Positions 17,218 through 24,797 are shown, counted from the first letter of the stretch. The stretch: DNA of 64,000 nucleotides from Propionibacteriaceae bacterium (GCA_031265875.1 JAISCA010000007.1:186001-250000), one strand, 5' to 3'. Notes: generated by a model not told the origin, from the sequence alone. A program made the numbers and translations.

Positions 17218-17810
17218 CATGAGGTTGCGATCTCGCGCCCAAGCAGTCCAGCGCGCTCCAGATGGCGACGCTCGGCCAGTTCCCACTCGGCTGGAGGGAG
17301 GGCCTCCGAGCCGTCGAACAAGTGGAATTCCTTGTGATCGGCCCGGTCGAAGATTCGGTCGGCAAGCATGACTGCCTCCATTGACTGGAGGAGGCCGGTC
17401 TTGCGCAGATGGTCGGCAGTGTGGCCCGCCGCGCACAGAACTACGGCTTTCCGCGCCCGCCGCAACGTGGACGGGTGATAGGCCCAGCCGACGGTCCATA
17501 CCCGGTCGAACCAGCCTTTCAAGATCGCGGGAACGTCGGTCCACCACACTGGGTACACGAACGCCCAGGCGTCGGCGGCGTCGAGCAACGCGTGCTCGGC
17601 GGCAACATCGGCTGGGATCGGCAGGTCGGCGGCGTAGCTGGACTCGCGGGCGTACTCCTCCGGCGACAGGACCGGGTTGAAGCCCGCCGCGTACAAGTCG
17701 GAAATCGTGTGGACGTGTCCTACCTCCGCCAACCCGGCGATGAACGCTTCCAGCAGGCCATGCGTGAAGGACGAGTTGCTCGGATGGGCGTAGACAATGT
17801 GAACCAGCAT
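17217..17810 (-). CDS. Flavodoxin-fold NAD(P)H dehydrogenase (quinone) family protein
   Basis: 197 residues of the Flavodoxin_2 (MdaB/KefF/NQO) family: N-terminal strand MLVHIVYAHPSNSSFTHGLL with the FMN-phosphate-binding AHPxxxSF motif, the central FVYPVWWTDVPAILKGWFDRV with the family's P-x-W-W and K-G-W-D-R elements, then the helix HLRKTGLLQSM. Such proteins are cytosolic FMN/FAD enzymes that reduce quinones or similar electrophiles by two electrons. GAGAGG lies upstream of the ATG at 17810. It is a single gene among remnants, and its physiological substrate cannot be deduced. Confidence 0.85.
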   Translation of the reverse strand: MLVHIVYAHPSNSSFTHGLLEAFIAGLAEVGHVHTISDLYAAGFNPVLSPEEYARESSYAADLPIPADVAAEHALLDAADAWAFVYPVWWTDVPAILKGWFDRVWTVGWAYHPSTLRRARKAVVLCAAGHTADHLRKTGLLQSMEAVMLADRIFDRADHKEFHLFDGSEALPPAEWELAERRHLERAGLLGREIATS

Positions 17811-17930
17811 GGACTCAGCCTCTCACTTCGTCGGTCCCGTGGCACAGAACCCAGGATGAGACGAGACGCTGATCCTCTCCGGCGGCAGCGGCTACCCCTG
17901 ACAAAATGGCCGCACGCCTGGAGCCCAGAG

Positions 17931-18358
17931 ATGTCAGACCCGATCCTTGCTGGCTCCATGAACGAGTTGACGCCCACGGGCCTCCCCGCCGGGGGCCGGT
18001 TCGCTGTTCGAGCGGGTGGACAGGATCATCGAGCAGGGCCAGGCGTTCGCCGCCGCCCAGGCCAACGTGGCAGAGACAGTGACCTTATGGCTGCGCCATG
18101 ACGTACTGCAAGAACAGCGCGCTGACTACGGGAAACAGATTGTCGTGAGGCTGTCACGACAATTGGTCGCCAAGCGATGGCGCAACTACGAGGAGAAGAA
18201 TCTCCGCCGCATGATGCGGTTCGCCGAGCAGTTTACCTAAGAGGAGGTTGTTGTCTCCCTGGGCCGGCGACGGAGTTGGTCGCACATGCTGGCGCTGCTC
18301 CCAGTCAAGACATTCGAGGCCAAGACCTTCTACGTTCGCCAAGCCATCGCCGGGTGAC
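17931..18358 (+). pseudogene. Broken DUF1016 (YhcG-type, PDDEXK nuclease family) N-terminal gene
   Basis: The frame starts at ATG 17931 with MNELTPTG shortly after. It then needs a frameshift near 17995 to continue as SLFERVDRIIEQGQAF, the start of the DUF1016 N-terminal domain, followed by KQIVVRLSRQL and NLRRMMRFAEQF. A TAA at 18238-18240 interrupts the same frame, which then resumes with RSWSHMLALLPV, the next conserved block of the family, and finally stops at 18358. The nuclease domain is absent. A frameshift, an in-frame stop and a missing C-terminal half make it a clear pseudogene. Intact relatives often accompany restriction-modification or defence loci. Confidence 0.7.
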
Positions 18359-18477
18359 TCGGAGTCCGTGGCCTGCGCGACATGTGTCGCGCAGGACCGA
18401 GAAGCCACCCTGCGTGGGGTGAACGTGGGGCACGGCACCGCGTGAGGACATATGGCGCCACCTGCGGTGCCGGCGGT

Positions 18478-18960
18478 TCAGTCGAGAAGCTTCGCGGCGA
18501 CGCGGTCCAGGTTGGACGCGAGGCGGAAGATTCCGGTGGTCAGCGCGATCATCGCGGCGACGGATGCGATGATGCCGGCGACGAGTGCGAACGTCGCTAG
18601 TTCGGTCATCGAGGTTTCGGCGCGACCGAAGTAGCTCGTGGATACCTCCAAAGGTTGGGCCGCGTAGACGGCCAGGAGGATCACGCCGATCACGGAGAAC
18701 ACGATCCCAGCGGCGAGCACAGTAGCCGATTTTGGCGGACCTCCCAACGTAGGCGCCGCCTCGGGTTCGCTCTGGCTGTCAGGCTTGGCTGCGGGGTGCG
18801 GCTCGACGCCTGCGGGCGCGTGAGCCTCGCGCTCCCAGGCGGTTCCGGACCAGAAGATCTGGCGTCCGGGCGTGAGTGGATCTCGATACCATCCACGTTC
18901 TCCATCGGTGGGAGGGGGAAGCTCGCTCAGCGGCTGATGTTCCGGCGTATCTGCCATGGT
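18478..18960 (-). CDS. DUF2510-like membrane protein
   Basis: 160 residues. The N-terminal third carries a tryptophan-rich motif, GWYRDP…FWSGTAWE, resembling the DUF2510 domain that caps many actinobacterial membrane proteins. After a Pro/Ala/Glu-rich linker, two hydrophobic helices follow (about residues 76-97 and 121-145). The ATG at 18960 has AGGAG seven bases upstream; longer in-frame extension to 19200 has no start signal. The role is unknown. The gene is monocistronic and borders the DUF1016 pseudogene. Confidence 0.65.
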   Translation of the reverse strand, partial: TMADTPEHQPLSELPPPTDGERGWYRDPLTPGRQIFWSGTAWEREAHAPAGVEPHPAAKPDSQSEPEAAPTLGGPPKSATVLAAGIVFSVIGVILLAVYAAQPLEVSTSYFGRAETSMTELATFALVAGIIASVAAMIALTTGIFRLASNLDRVAAKLLD

Positions 18961-19477
18961 GACTCCTGACGATGACGTTCGGATTCTGGTCGGTTTCGGC
19001 GGCCAAAAAGTGAACGGTGGTGGGGCTTGGTCGCCCCTGTTTAGCGGGGAGTTTACTATTCTTCGGGGTTGTCGGTGGTAGCCCGAACGGGCGAACTGGG
19101 ACACTGACGCCGCTTTCTTGTCGTCGCCAGTCCTCTCATGACGGGCCAGCAGGTAGGCCGACTGGGCGGTCCGGCAGGCCGCCGCTGACACTGCCCGCAT
19201 ATCTTGGTCGCGGTGGTGTCGTTCAGGCTGTCGGGCGGGGTGATCCCAGGATCGTCGAAGGCCCCCGGCACAACGTATGACCTTCGCCGGAGGCTGACGA
19301 ATGGACGACGACGAGGAGTGGCCAGCCTGTCGGATGACGCGGCCGGAGGCGTGATCTGCCTGAGAACTGTCGTGTCACCTACCAGAAGCCTCAAAAAGTG
19401 TCCTCCCTCCGCTGCGCTCCGGTCCGGTACTTTTCGGGGACCCCGAGAAACCGAAACTCGGCTCATTCGTCTAAGTC
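18961..19477. other. Intergenic region without a supportable gene
   Basis: About 515 bases. Frames run through it on both strands, but none has a ribosome-binding site or recognisable domain, and their composition (Arg/Pro/Ser-rich) suggests chance frames. No tRNA, dyad or repeat copy was recognised here. Confidence 0.5.
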
Positions 19478-19567
19478 TCAGACTCCTAGTTCGGACTGAT
19501 CCCAGGCCTCGTCCGCCTCTGTCAGCACGTCATCGGGGGCCGAGCCGTCGATGGTGGCCCCGGTCAC
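19478..19567 (-). CDS. Possible 29-residue acidic peptide coupled to the ABC permease
   Basis: A GTG at 19567 overlaps the permease stop codon as GTGA. The 29-codon frame contains TIDGSAPDDVLTEADEAWDQ, is strongly acidic and stops at 19478. Such overlap usually means translational coupling. No family is recognised, and it could equally be the leftover start of a lost downstream gene. Its position after an ABC-2 permease makes a small accessory peptide possible, but this is inference. Confidence 0.35.
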   Translation of the reverse strand: MTGATIDGSAPDDVLTEADEAWDQSELGV

Positions 19568-20430
19568 CGGTGCTTCTCCGAGCGGGCGTACAGCCACGTG
19601 CCCACCACCAGGCAGACCGCCGTGAGGGCGGCGACGCCCACCAGGTTGACGGCTGGGTTGAACATCACCACCGCGTCGTAGTCAGGGCGCCCCGCGTAAA
19701 TCACCGCCCGGCCCAGGTCCACGCAGTACGTCATCGGCATGGCCCGGCTCAAGGCGCCCAGCAGTCCGCTCGACTGGCTGATCGGGATGATCACCCCGGC
19801 CAGGAACATCTGCGGCATGGTGATCAGCATCACCGCCACGTTCGCGGTCTTGTTGTTCTTGATCACGCCCATGACGATCATGGCCAGCGCGCCGCCCGAC
19901 AGGCACATCAGCGGCGCCAAAGCCAGCAGGGCCAACAGCTGCCACAGCGCCAGGGTGGTCCCCATGACCGCGCCCACCGCCAGCACGCCCCCACAGGAGA
20001 CCAAGGCCAAGAACGACGAGCCCAGGATCTTCCCCACCACGATGGCGTAGCGCGACACCGGGGCCACTAGAAGCTCGGCCGAATAGTTGTCGTCGGAATC
20101 GTCCACCAGGGAGATCATGCCCATGGTTGTCATCATGAACAACATGTTGACCACCATGCCCACCAGCATGAACTCCCCGAAGTCGAACCCCAGCCCGTCA
20201 GCCATGTTCTGCATCAGGGTCCCGCCGATCATCCCCATGATCAGCACCGGCATCAGCAACGCCGTGATCATGGAGCCGGGGTTCTTCAATGTGCTGGTGA
20301 CATCGCGCGCCGCCACCGCCAGCGCGGCGTTCGCCTCGCGCGCCGCCCGGGGCAGCCGGCGCGTCGCCCTCCAGTCGCCGCCCCCTTGGCCCTCGGCTCC
20401 AACCGTCCTCGTCGCCGCTGGCGTCGTCAT
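19564..20430 (-). CDS. ABC-2 type transporter permease
   Basis: 288 residues with six hydrophobic segments: near residues 47-70 (SMITALLMPVLIMGMIG), 88-105, 137-160, 165-190 (ending in GGALAMIVMGVI), 197-220 and 260-280. The arrangement and the ALSRAMPMTYCVDLGRA segment are typical of ABC-2 export permeases that pair with DrrA/CcmA-like ATPases. AGGAGG sits 8 bases before the ATG at 20430. The ATG overlaps the ATPase stop as ATGA, so the pair is translationally coupled. It should export a hydrophobic compound, peptide or drug through the cytoplasmic membrane. The N-terminal 40 residues are cytoplasmic and basic. The adjacent two-component system on the same strand is the probable regulator. 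Confidence 0.88.
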   Translation of the reverse strand: MTTPAATRTVGAEGQGGGDWRATRRLPRAAREANAALAVAARDVTSTLKNPGSMITALLMPVLIMGMIGGTLMQNMADGLGFDFGEFMLVGMVVNMLFMMTTMGMISLVDDSDDNYSAELLVAPVSRYAIVVGKILGSSFLALVSCGGVLAVGAVMGTTLALWQLLALLALAPLMCLSGGALAMIVMGVIKNNKTANVAVMLITMPQMFLAGVIIPISQSSGLLGALSRAMPMTYCVDLGRAVIYAGRPDYDAVVMFNPAVNLVGVAALTAVCLVVGTWLYARSEKHR

Positions 20431-21302
20431 GATCCAAACCTCCTGTCGCCTTCCGGCTCCGCGCTCAAGGCCGATGCCCCCGCTGGCGTCGACTTCCGCC
20501 GCGAACTTCCGGCGGGGGACACTAGGGAAGGAACGGCGGCGTCGGCGGCGTGGCGCAGGTAGTCGACGTAGGCGTCCTCCAAGGTCGCGGCCCCCAGCCG
20601 GCGCTTCATCTCCTCCGGCGGGCAGCACAGGGCGATCTCGCCCCGGTCGATCAGACAGACCGTGTCCGCGCCTTCGGCCTCGTCGATGTAGTGGGTGGTG
20701 AGGAACACGGTGGTGCCCCATTCGCGGCGTATCTGGTTCAGGTAGTCCCACAGGTCGTGGCGGGCCACGGCGTCCAACCCCTGGGTGGGCTCGTCCAGGA
20801 ACAGGACGTGCGGGGTGTGCGTGAGGCTACGGATGACCTCGAACTTGCGCTGCATCCCGCCGGATAGTTGGCTGACGCGGGTGAACAAGGCATCGGTCAC
20901 ACCGACGATGCCGGCCAAGCGCTCGACGCGCTCCCGGTACGAGGCGGGCATCATCTTGAAGGCGGGCCGGTAGACGTACATGCCGTACAAGCAGGCGTGG
21001 ATGCGGATGTTCTCCTCCGCCGTCAGAGTGCGGTCGAGGTTGGGCCGCTGGAAGATGATGCCGATGTGGTCGCGGACTTGGTGATGCTGCGTGTCCACGT
21101 CGAAACCCGCGATCCGGACCGCGCCGGCTGTCTTGGCCAGGGTGGTGGTCAGGATGGAGATGGTGGTGGTCTTGCCCGCGCCGTTGGGTCCGAGGAAGGC
21201 GAAGAACTCGCCCTCCTGAACCTCGAAGCCGATCGACTTGACTGCGGGCTGTTTGGCCCTCTTGTACCGCTTGACCAGGTTCTCGACCTCGATCACGCTC
21301 AT
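20427..21302 (-). CDS. ABC transporter ATPase (DrrA/CcmA type)
   Basis: 291 residues. Walker A is GPNGAGKTTT, the Q-loop region reads IGIIFQRPNLD, the ABC signature is LSGGMQRK, Walker B is VLFLDEP, and the H-loop histidine is in LTTHYIDEAE. It energises the downstream ABC-2 permease. AGGAGG is placed 5 bases before the ATG at 21302. The last 35 residues are abnormal: SLVSPAGSSRRKSTPAG is the translation of a 44-bp repeat (20481-20524) also found in intergenic DNA at 59069-59112. The original C-terminus has thus been replaced or extended by a mobile repeat. The conserved catalytic core is untouched, so the protein is probably active. Confidence 0.93.
   Translation of the reverse strand: MSVIEVENLVKRYKRAKQPAVKSIGFEVQEGEFFAFLGPNGAGKTTTISILTTTLAKTAGAVRIAGFDVDTQHHQVRDHIGIIFQRPNLDRTLTAEENIRIHACLYGMYVYRPAFKMMPASYRERVERLAGIVGVTDALFTRVSQLSGGMQRKFEVIRSLTHTPHVLFLDEPTQGLDAVARHDLWDYLNQIRREWGTTVFLTTHYIDEAEGADTVCLIDRGEIALCCPPEEMKRRLGAATLEDAYVDYLRHAADAAVPSLVSPAGSSRRKSTPAGASALSAEPEGDRRFGS
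20481..20524 (+). repeat. Repeat family B, copy inside the ABC ATPase gene
   Basis: 44 bases starting GCTGGCGTCGACTTCCGCCG and ending GGCGGGGGACACTAG. They match the intergenic copy at 59069-59112 with one difference. The unit contains a hairpin CCGCCG-N8-CGGCGG. Confidence 0.8.
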
Positions 21303-21409
21303 GTTCGCCTCCTGGGCGGCTGGACTGGTTGATGGACACCGACCAGCCTGGAAGGCGTGGGTCAACCCGACATCAACCCGACATCAACTCAGTGTCAACG
21401 CGCCGTATC

Positions 21410-21490
21410 GGCCCTAACGGGCCTCAAACACTCAATCGGCTCCCTTACGAGCGCCAGCGCTCGACGGTCGCCTCAATCGTGTCTATCGAC
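21410..21490 (+). repeat. Repeat family A (about 78 bp), copy 1
   Basis: Order of parts: hairpin GGCCC-TAAC-GGGCC, conserved block TCAAACACTCAATCGG, hairpin CGAGCG-CCAG-CGCTCG, conserved block GTCGCCTCAATCGTGTCTATCGAC. Followed directly by copy 2 with a period of 78 bases. Confidence 0.85.
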
Positions 21491-21556
21491 TAGGGCGGGT
21501 CTCGAACACTCAATCGGTTCCCTTACGAGCGTGAGCGTTCGACGGTCGCCTAAACA
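21491..21556 (+). repeat. Repeat family A, copy 2
   Basis: TCGAACACTCAATCGG begins exactly 78 bases after the matching block of copy 1. The hairpin is CGAGCG-TGAG-CGTTCG, in which a G-T wobble keeps the stem. The 3' block ends early at GTCGCCTAAACA. Confidence 0.8.
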
Positions 21557-21718
21557 CCCTGTGATCCCGCCCCGGCGCCTGCGCGGACGGGGCCGGGCAG
21601 GCGCCGAGAGCGTCACCGGCTGATCGCCCCACGGGCTTGTCGTGGGTTTCGTCGTCCAACGGGCCGGGGCAGGCGCCGGGAGCGCCCCGGACTTGTCGCC
21701 CGGGGCGAGGGGGCGGTG

Positions 21719-23023
21719 TCAGGGCAGGCAGACCGTGAACGTGCTGCCGTGGCCGGGTGCGCTGGCCGCGGTGATCCGGCCGCCGTGCAGGTCGACGATC
21801 CGTTTCGCCAGCGCCAACCCCAGACCATTCCCCCCGACCGCGCGCGCCTTGTCCCCCCGGAAGAAGCGCTCGAAGATGTGGGGCAAGTCAGCGGCTGCGA
21901 TGCCGTCGCCGCTATCCTCGACGTCGACCCGCCACCTGAATCGGTCGCCCTGGGCGGACGCGCCGCCAGGCCCGACGCGGACGAGGACGCGCCCACCGGG
22001 AGGCGTGAACTTGATGGCGTTGTGGACCAAGTTGACCCAGACCTGGCGCAGCAGGTCCGGGTCGCCCTGGGCTCCAGCGACGGGCGTGTCGAGTTCCACC
22101 GCGATCGCGCGAGCGGACCACTGCGGTTCCAGAGCGAGGATGACGTCTCTCAATTGCTGGTCGAGGGGGAAGGTCCGCGCGTCGATCTCCGCCTCGTCCA
22201 AGGCCGATAGGCGTAACAGGTTGGACCCGAGAGAGGATAGCCGCTGGCATTCGGCGGCGATCACGTCCAGATAGTGCTGCCGGGCCGCCTCGTCCAGGCC
22301 CGGATCGCGCAGCAGGCCGGCGAAGCCGGTGATCGAGGTCAGCGGGGATTGGATCTCGTGGGACACGCTGGAGATGAAGTCCTGGCGCTGCTGCTCCAGC
22401 GTGCCCAGTTGGCCTGCCATCGCGTTGACCGAGTCCACCACGTCCCCGAACGGGCTGTGCTCGGCGTTCTCGATGCGGATGTCGAAATCACCCTGGCCGA
22501 TGCGCTCCAGAGCGTCCAGGATGCGGTCGCCCAAGGTCCATTGGCTCAGTTGGCCTTTCTTCGCCGCCAGGGACGCGATGAACGCGGTCGACGCGCAGAG
22601 GGCCAAGCCCAGCACCACCGCCACCAGGTAGGCCCCGAGCCCGGAGGGCTGGCCTGTGACCCGGAACAGCGCCTGGGCCAGGAACCAGCCCAGCGTCATG
22701 GTCGCCGCCATCAAGACGAACAGGGCGATGACGCCGAACCCGCCGCTGCGGTCCCGCTCTGGTGTCCGAGGGCCGCCGGGCGGGTCCCAAGGCGGACGCC
22801 CCTTGGCCTCTTGGACCAACGCCGGCGCCCGCCGCCGACGGGGCGCGAAGCCGGTGGCCGGGGGCAAGGCGTCGGGCGGGCGGACGGACGGGGGTTCCTG
22901 GCGGCCGGGGTCGGGCGCGGAGCCGGTGACCGGAGACACGGTGTCGGGCGTATGGGAGGGCGAGGGGTCCCGGCGGACAGGGTCAGGTGCGCAGTCGCGC
23001 GCCGGGGACACGGCATCGGGCAT
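21719..23023 (-). CDS. Sensor histidine kinase
   Basis: 434 residues. Two transmembrane helices (about 97-120 and 130-153) have a very short external loop, then a HAMP-like linker (165-210), the H-box SSVSHEIQSPLTS with the phosphorylated His222, the N-box NLVHNAIKFT, the G1 box DSGDGIAAADLPHIFERFF and the G2 box NGLGLALAK. The small external region suggests an intramembrane-sensing type kinase, as in antimicrobial-peptide response systems. The N-terminal 60 residues contain imperfect 24-residue repeats starting PDAVSPARD, PDTVSPVTG and PDALPPATG. The ATG at 23023 lies 2 bases after the regulator stop. The neighbouring ABC transporter is the likely target of the system. Confidence 0.93.
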   Translation of the reverse strand: MPDAVSPARDCAPDPVRRDPSPSHTPDTVSPVTGSAPDPGRQEPPSVRPPDALPPATGFAPRRRRAPALVQEAKGRPPWDPPGGPRTPERDRSGGFGVIALFVLMAATMTLGWFLAQALFRVTGQPSGLGAYLVAVVLGLALCASTAFIASLAAKKGQLSQWTLGDRILDALERIGQGDFDIRIENAEHSPFGDVVDSVNAMAGQLGTLEQQRQDFISSVSHEIQSPLTSITGFAGLLRDPGLDEAARQHYLDVIAAECQRLSSLGSNLLRLSALDEAEIDARTFPLDQQLRDVILALEPQWSARAIAVELDTPVAGAQGDPDLLRQVWVNLVHNAIKFTPPGGRVLVRVGPGGASAQGDRFRWRVDVEDSGDGIAAADLPHIFERFFRGDKARAVGGNGLGLALAKRIVDLHGGRITAASAPGHGSTFTVCLP

Positions 23024-23025
23024 GG

Positions 23026-23697
23026 TCAGATGTCCTCCAAGCGGTAGCCCAGCCCGCGCACCGTGACGATGCGGAACCCGGTCGCGGGGCCGAAGCGCTC
23101 GCGCAGGCGGTTGATGTGGACGTCGAGGGTGCGCTCGGTGCCGTCGAAGTCGAGACCCCAGACTTCGTCGAGGAGCCCCGCCCGGGTCAGGGTGCGGCCC
23201 TTGTGGCTGGCCAGGAAGAACAGCAGACCGAACTCTTTGAGCGGCAAGTCGTAGCGGTCCTGACCCAGGGTGGCCACATGGCTGGCGCTGTCCAGCGTCA
23301 GCCTGCCGGCCTGGGCGATCTGCTCTTGGACCTTGCGGTAGCGGCGGAGCAGAGCCTTGACGCGGGCGATCAGTTCGAGGCGCTCGAAGGGCTTGACCAG
23401 GTAGTCGTCGGCCCCGGCCTCGAATCCGGTCACCTTGTCGCCGAGTTGGCCTTTGGCGGTGAGCATCAGCAGCGGCAGTTCGGGGTAGTAACGCCGGGCG
23501 ACCCGGCAGAACCCGGCGCCGTCGAGGTTCGGCATCATCGCGTCCACCACGCACAGGTCCACCGGGGTCTCACCCAGGGCTCGCAGCGCCTCCCGCCCGT
23601 CCGCCGCCGGGATCGAGGCGAACCCCGCGCTCCCCAGCAGCGCCTGGACGAGTTCACGGATATGAGGGTCGTCGTCGATGACGAGGATGGCGCCCAC
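23026..23697 (-). CDS. OmpR/PhoB-family response regulator
   Basis: 223 residues. The receiver domain starts with MGAILVIDDD; the phosphoacceptor Asp52 lies in LCVVDAMMP, the conserved Thr in LLMLTAKG and the Lys in DYLVKPF. The C-terminal winged helix carries LPLKEFGLLFFLA and the recognition region LDVHINRLRERFG, ending GLGYRLED. It is transcribed first, with the kinase following after 2 bases, so the two form one operon. Position upstream of an ABC-2 efflux pair suggests control of that transporter, by analogy with BceRS-like and DrrAB-linked systems; this link is inferred from context only. Confidence 0.95.
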   Translation of the reverse strand: MGAILVIDDDPHIRELVQALLGSAGFASIPAADGREALRALGETPVDLCVVDAMMPNLDGAGFCRVARRYYPELPLLMLTAKGQLGDKVTGFEAGADDYLVKPFERLELIARVKALLRRYRKVQEQIAQAGRLTLDSASHVATLGQDRYDLPLKEFGLLFFLASHKGRTLTRAGLLDEVWGLDFDGTERTLDVHINRLRERFGPATGFRIVTVRGLGYRLEDI

Positions 23698-23846
23698 TGC
23701 GCTCCTTAGGGGTGGTCCGGCTGGCCGATTCGACCAGTCGATGCGGCCGTCCGGTGCGTTTGGCTGGTTCGGCTTGGGGCCGGGCCGCGCTCGGATCGTG
23801 CCGCCGTACGGCCATTGTGCGGGTTGAAGGTCAACCGAATGTTAAC

Positions 23847-23943
23847 CGCCTCAATCGTGTCTATCGACTCTTACGAGTCTCAAACACTCAATCGGCTCTC
23901 TCACAAACGTGAACGCTTGACGTTCGCCTCAATCGTGTCTATC
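23847..23943 (+). repeat. Repeat family A, copy 3 with preceding partial unit
   Basis: GCCTCAATCGTGTCTATC occurs at 23848 and again 78 bases later, so the tail of one unit is followed by a full unit containing TCAAACACTCAATCGG and the stem CAAACG-TGAA-CGCTTG. The final CTA on the plus strand is the TAG stop codon of the gene ending at 23939. Confidence 0.85.
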
Positions 23944-24700
23944 CGCGAGTGGGGTAGACCTGCATCTTGGGCGTCAGCCCGCACATGCAGTGCATGAGGA
24001 ATGTGATGGCCTGGCGCTCGGGCGTGGCGACCGACTCGGCGGCCGTGAAGCGTGGGAAGAGCGGCTTGTAAACGCAGGGAGCGGCGTCGATCTCGGCCAG
24101 ACCCTTCCGCTCGGCGAACCCGTCCCATGATTGGACGGCCAGGTAGACGTCGTCGACCTGGGCCACCAGCATGTGGCTGACCGACTCAGACTTGGCCGAG
24201 GAGTTCGGAGCCTGGTGGGTGGACCAGTGACAGAGGTGGGCGGACTTGAAGCCGGGTAGGGCGGCCAGCTCGGCCAGGACCGCGGGCGTCAGCTTGGCCG
24301 GTGCCTTCGCCCCACCGTCGAGGCGGGCGAAGAAGACGGCCTTGTCGCCGGCGTAGTCGGCGTAGGTGGCGAAGTCGGCGGTCTGGTCGTCGATGTCCCA
24401 GTAGCCCTCGCCGAAGTCGGTGCCGAAGGCGGTCGAGATCTCGAGCTTGGTCGAACCGACCCAGGCCGAGTGCATCTCAGTGCAATGTTCTTTGTTCTCG
24501 ACCTCGTAGACGGTGACGAACTTGCGGCGCAGATCCGCGCCCTGCGGCTGGCAGGAGGCCAGTTGGAGGCGTTGGACGGCCGTGACCGTCCCGTCCATGG
24601 AGAGGACGTCGCGGATGTGGACCCAGTTGTACCAGTTGTGCATCTCGTCTTCGCGTTCGGGGGCGGACGGATTGTGGAAGGTCAGCATTAAAGTTTCCAT
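23939..24700 (-). CDS. EthD-like dimeric alpha-beta barrel protein, paralogue 1
   Basis: 253 residues, apparently two ferredoxin-like half-domains in tandem. The N-half begins LMLTFHNPSAPERE followed by NWYNWVHIRDVLSM, the EthD-like arrangement of a first strand and a helix with conserved His. The C-half has AVFFARLDGG and SVSHMLVAQVDDVYLAVQSWD. It is clearly paralogous to the gene at 25692-26453, sharing nearly the whole length with strong blocks such as TADFATYADYAGD. Proteins of this fold include monooxygenases, decarboxylases and isomerases acting on aromatic or polyketide compounds, but the specific activity is unknown. Its TAG stop lies in a family A repeat. Confidence 0.6.
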   Translation of the reverse strand: METLMLTFHNPSAPEREDEMHNWYNWVHIRDVLSMDGTVTAVQRLQLASCQPQGADLRRKFVTVYEVENKEHCTEMHSAWVGSTKLEISTAFGTDFGEGYWDIDDQTADFATYADYAGDKAVFFARLDGGAKAPAKLTPAVLAELAALPGFKSAHLCHWSTHQAPNSSAKSESVSHMLVAQVDDVYLAVQSWDGFAERKGLAEIDAAPCVYKPLFPRFTAAESVATPERQAITFLMHCMCGLTPKMQVYPTRG

Positions 24701-24714
24701 GTCATGTTCCTTAT

Positions 24715-24754
24715 CAGTTGGCGTTCGTGAATGAGCCGATTGAGTGTTTGAGGT
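24715..24754 (-). repeat. Repeat family A, partial inverted copy
   Basis: The minus strand reads CCTCAAACACTCAATCGG, then CTCATTCACGAACGCCAAC, aligning with the first half of the unit. The downstream half is missing. It lies in the 97-base gap between the first barrel gene and the dehydrogenase gene. Confidence 0.7.
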
Positions 24755-24782
24755 CCGGTAGGGCCGATATCGGCCCTACCGG
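24755..24782. terminator. 28-bp perfect palindrome
   Basis: CCGGTAGGGCCGAT (24755-24768) is followed immediately by its exact reverse complement. It occupies the place of the GGCCC hairpin seen in other family A units. It may fold as a cruciform or RNA stem, or bind a dimeric protein; with no T-run it is not a classical terminator. Confidence 0.4.
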
Positions 24783-24797
24783 GACGGAGCCGTCGGG

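Larger units (their letters stand above)
21303..21718. other. Gap between histidine kinase and ABC ATPase genes, filled by two repeat units
   Basis: About 416 bases between genes on the same strand. It contains two tandem family A repeats (21410-21556) and, towards the kinase stop, GC-rich sequence with CCCGGGGC-type runs. No gene is supported. Confidence 0.6.

Noticed and set aside
16730..17365. A 211-residue version of the helix-turn-helix gene
   Set aside because: The first 90 residues are antisense of the quinone-reductase end and the opposite promoter, with no homology to recombinases.
19056..19466. A 136-residue minus-strand frame in the gap after the DUF2510-like gene
   Set aside because: Arg/Pro/Ser-rich composition, no ribosome-binding site and no recognised domain.
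23024..23554. An in-frame upstream extension of the histidine kinase
   Set aside because: It would overlap the whole response regulator gene in another frame; the ATG at 23023 lies 2 bases after the regulator stop.
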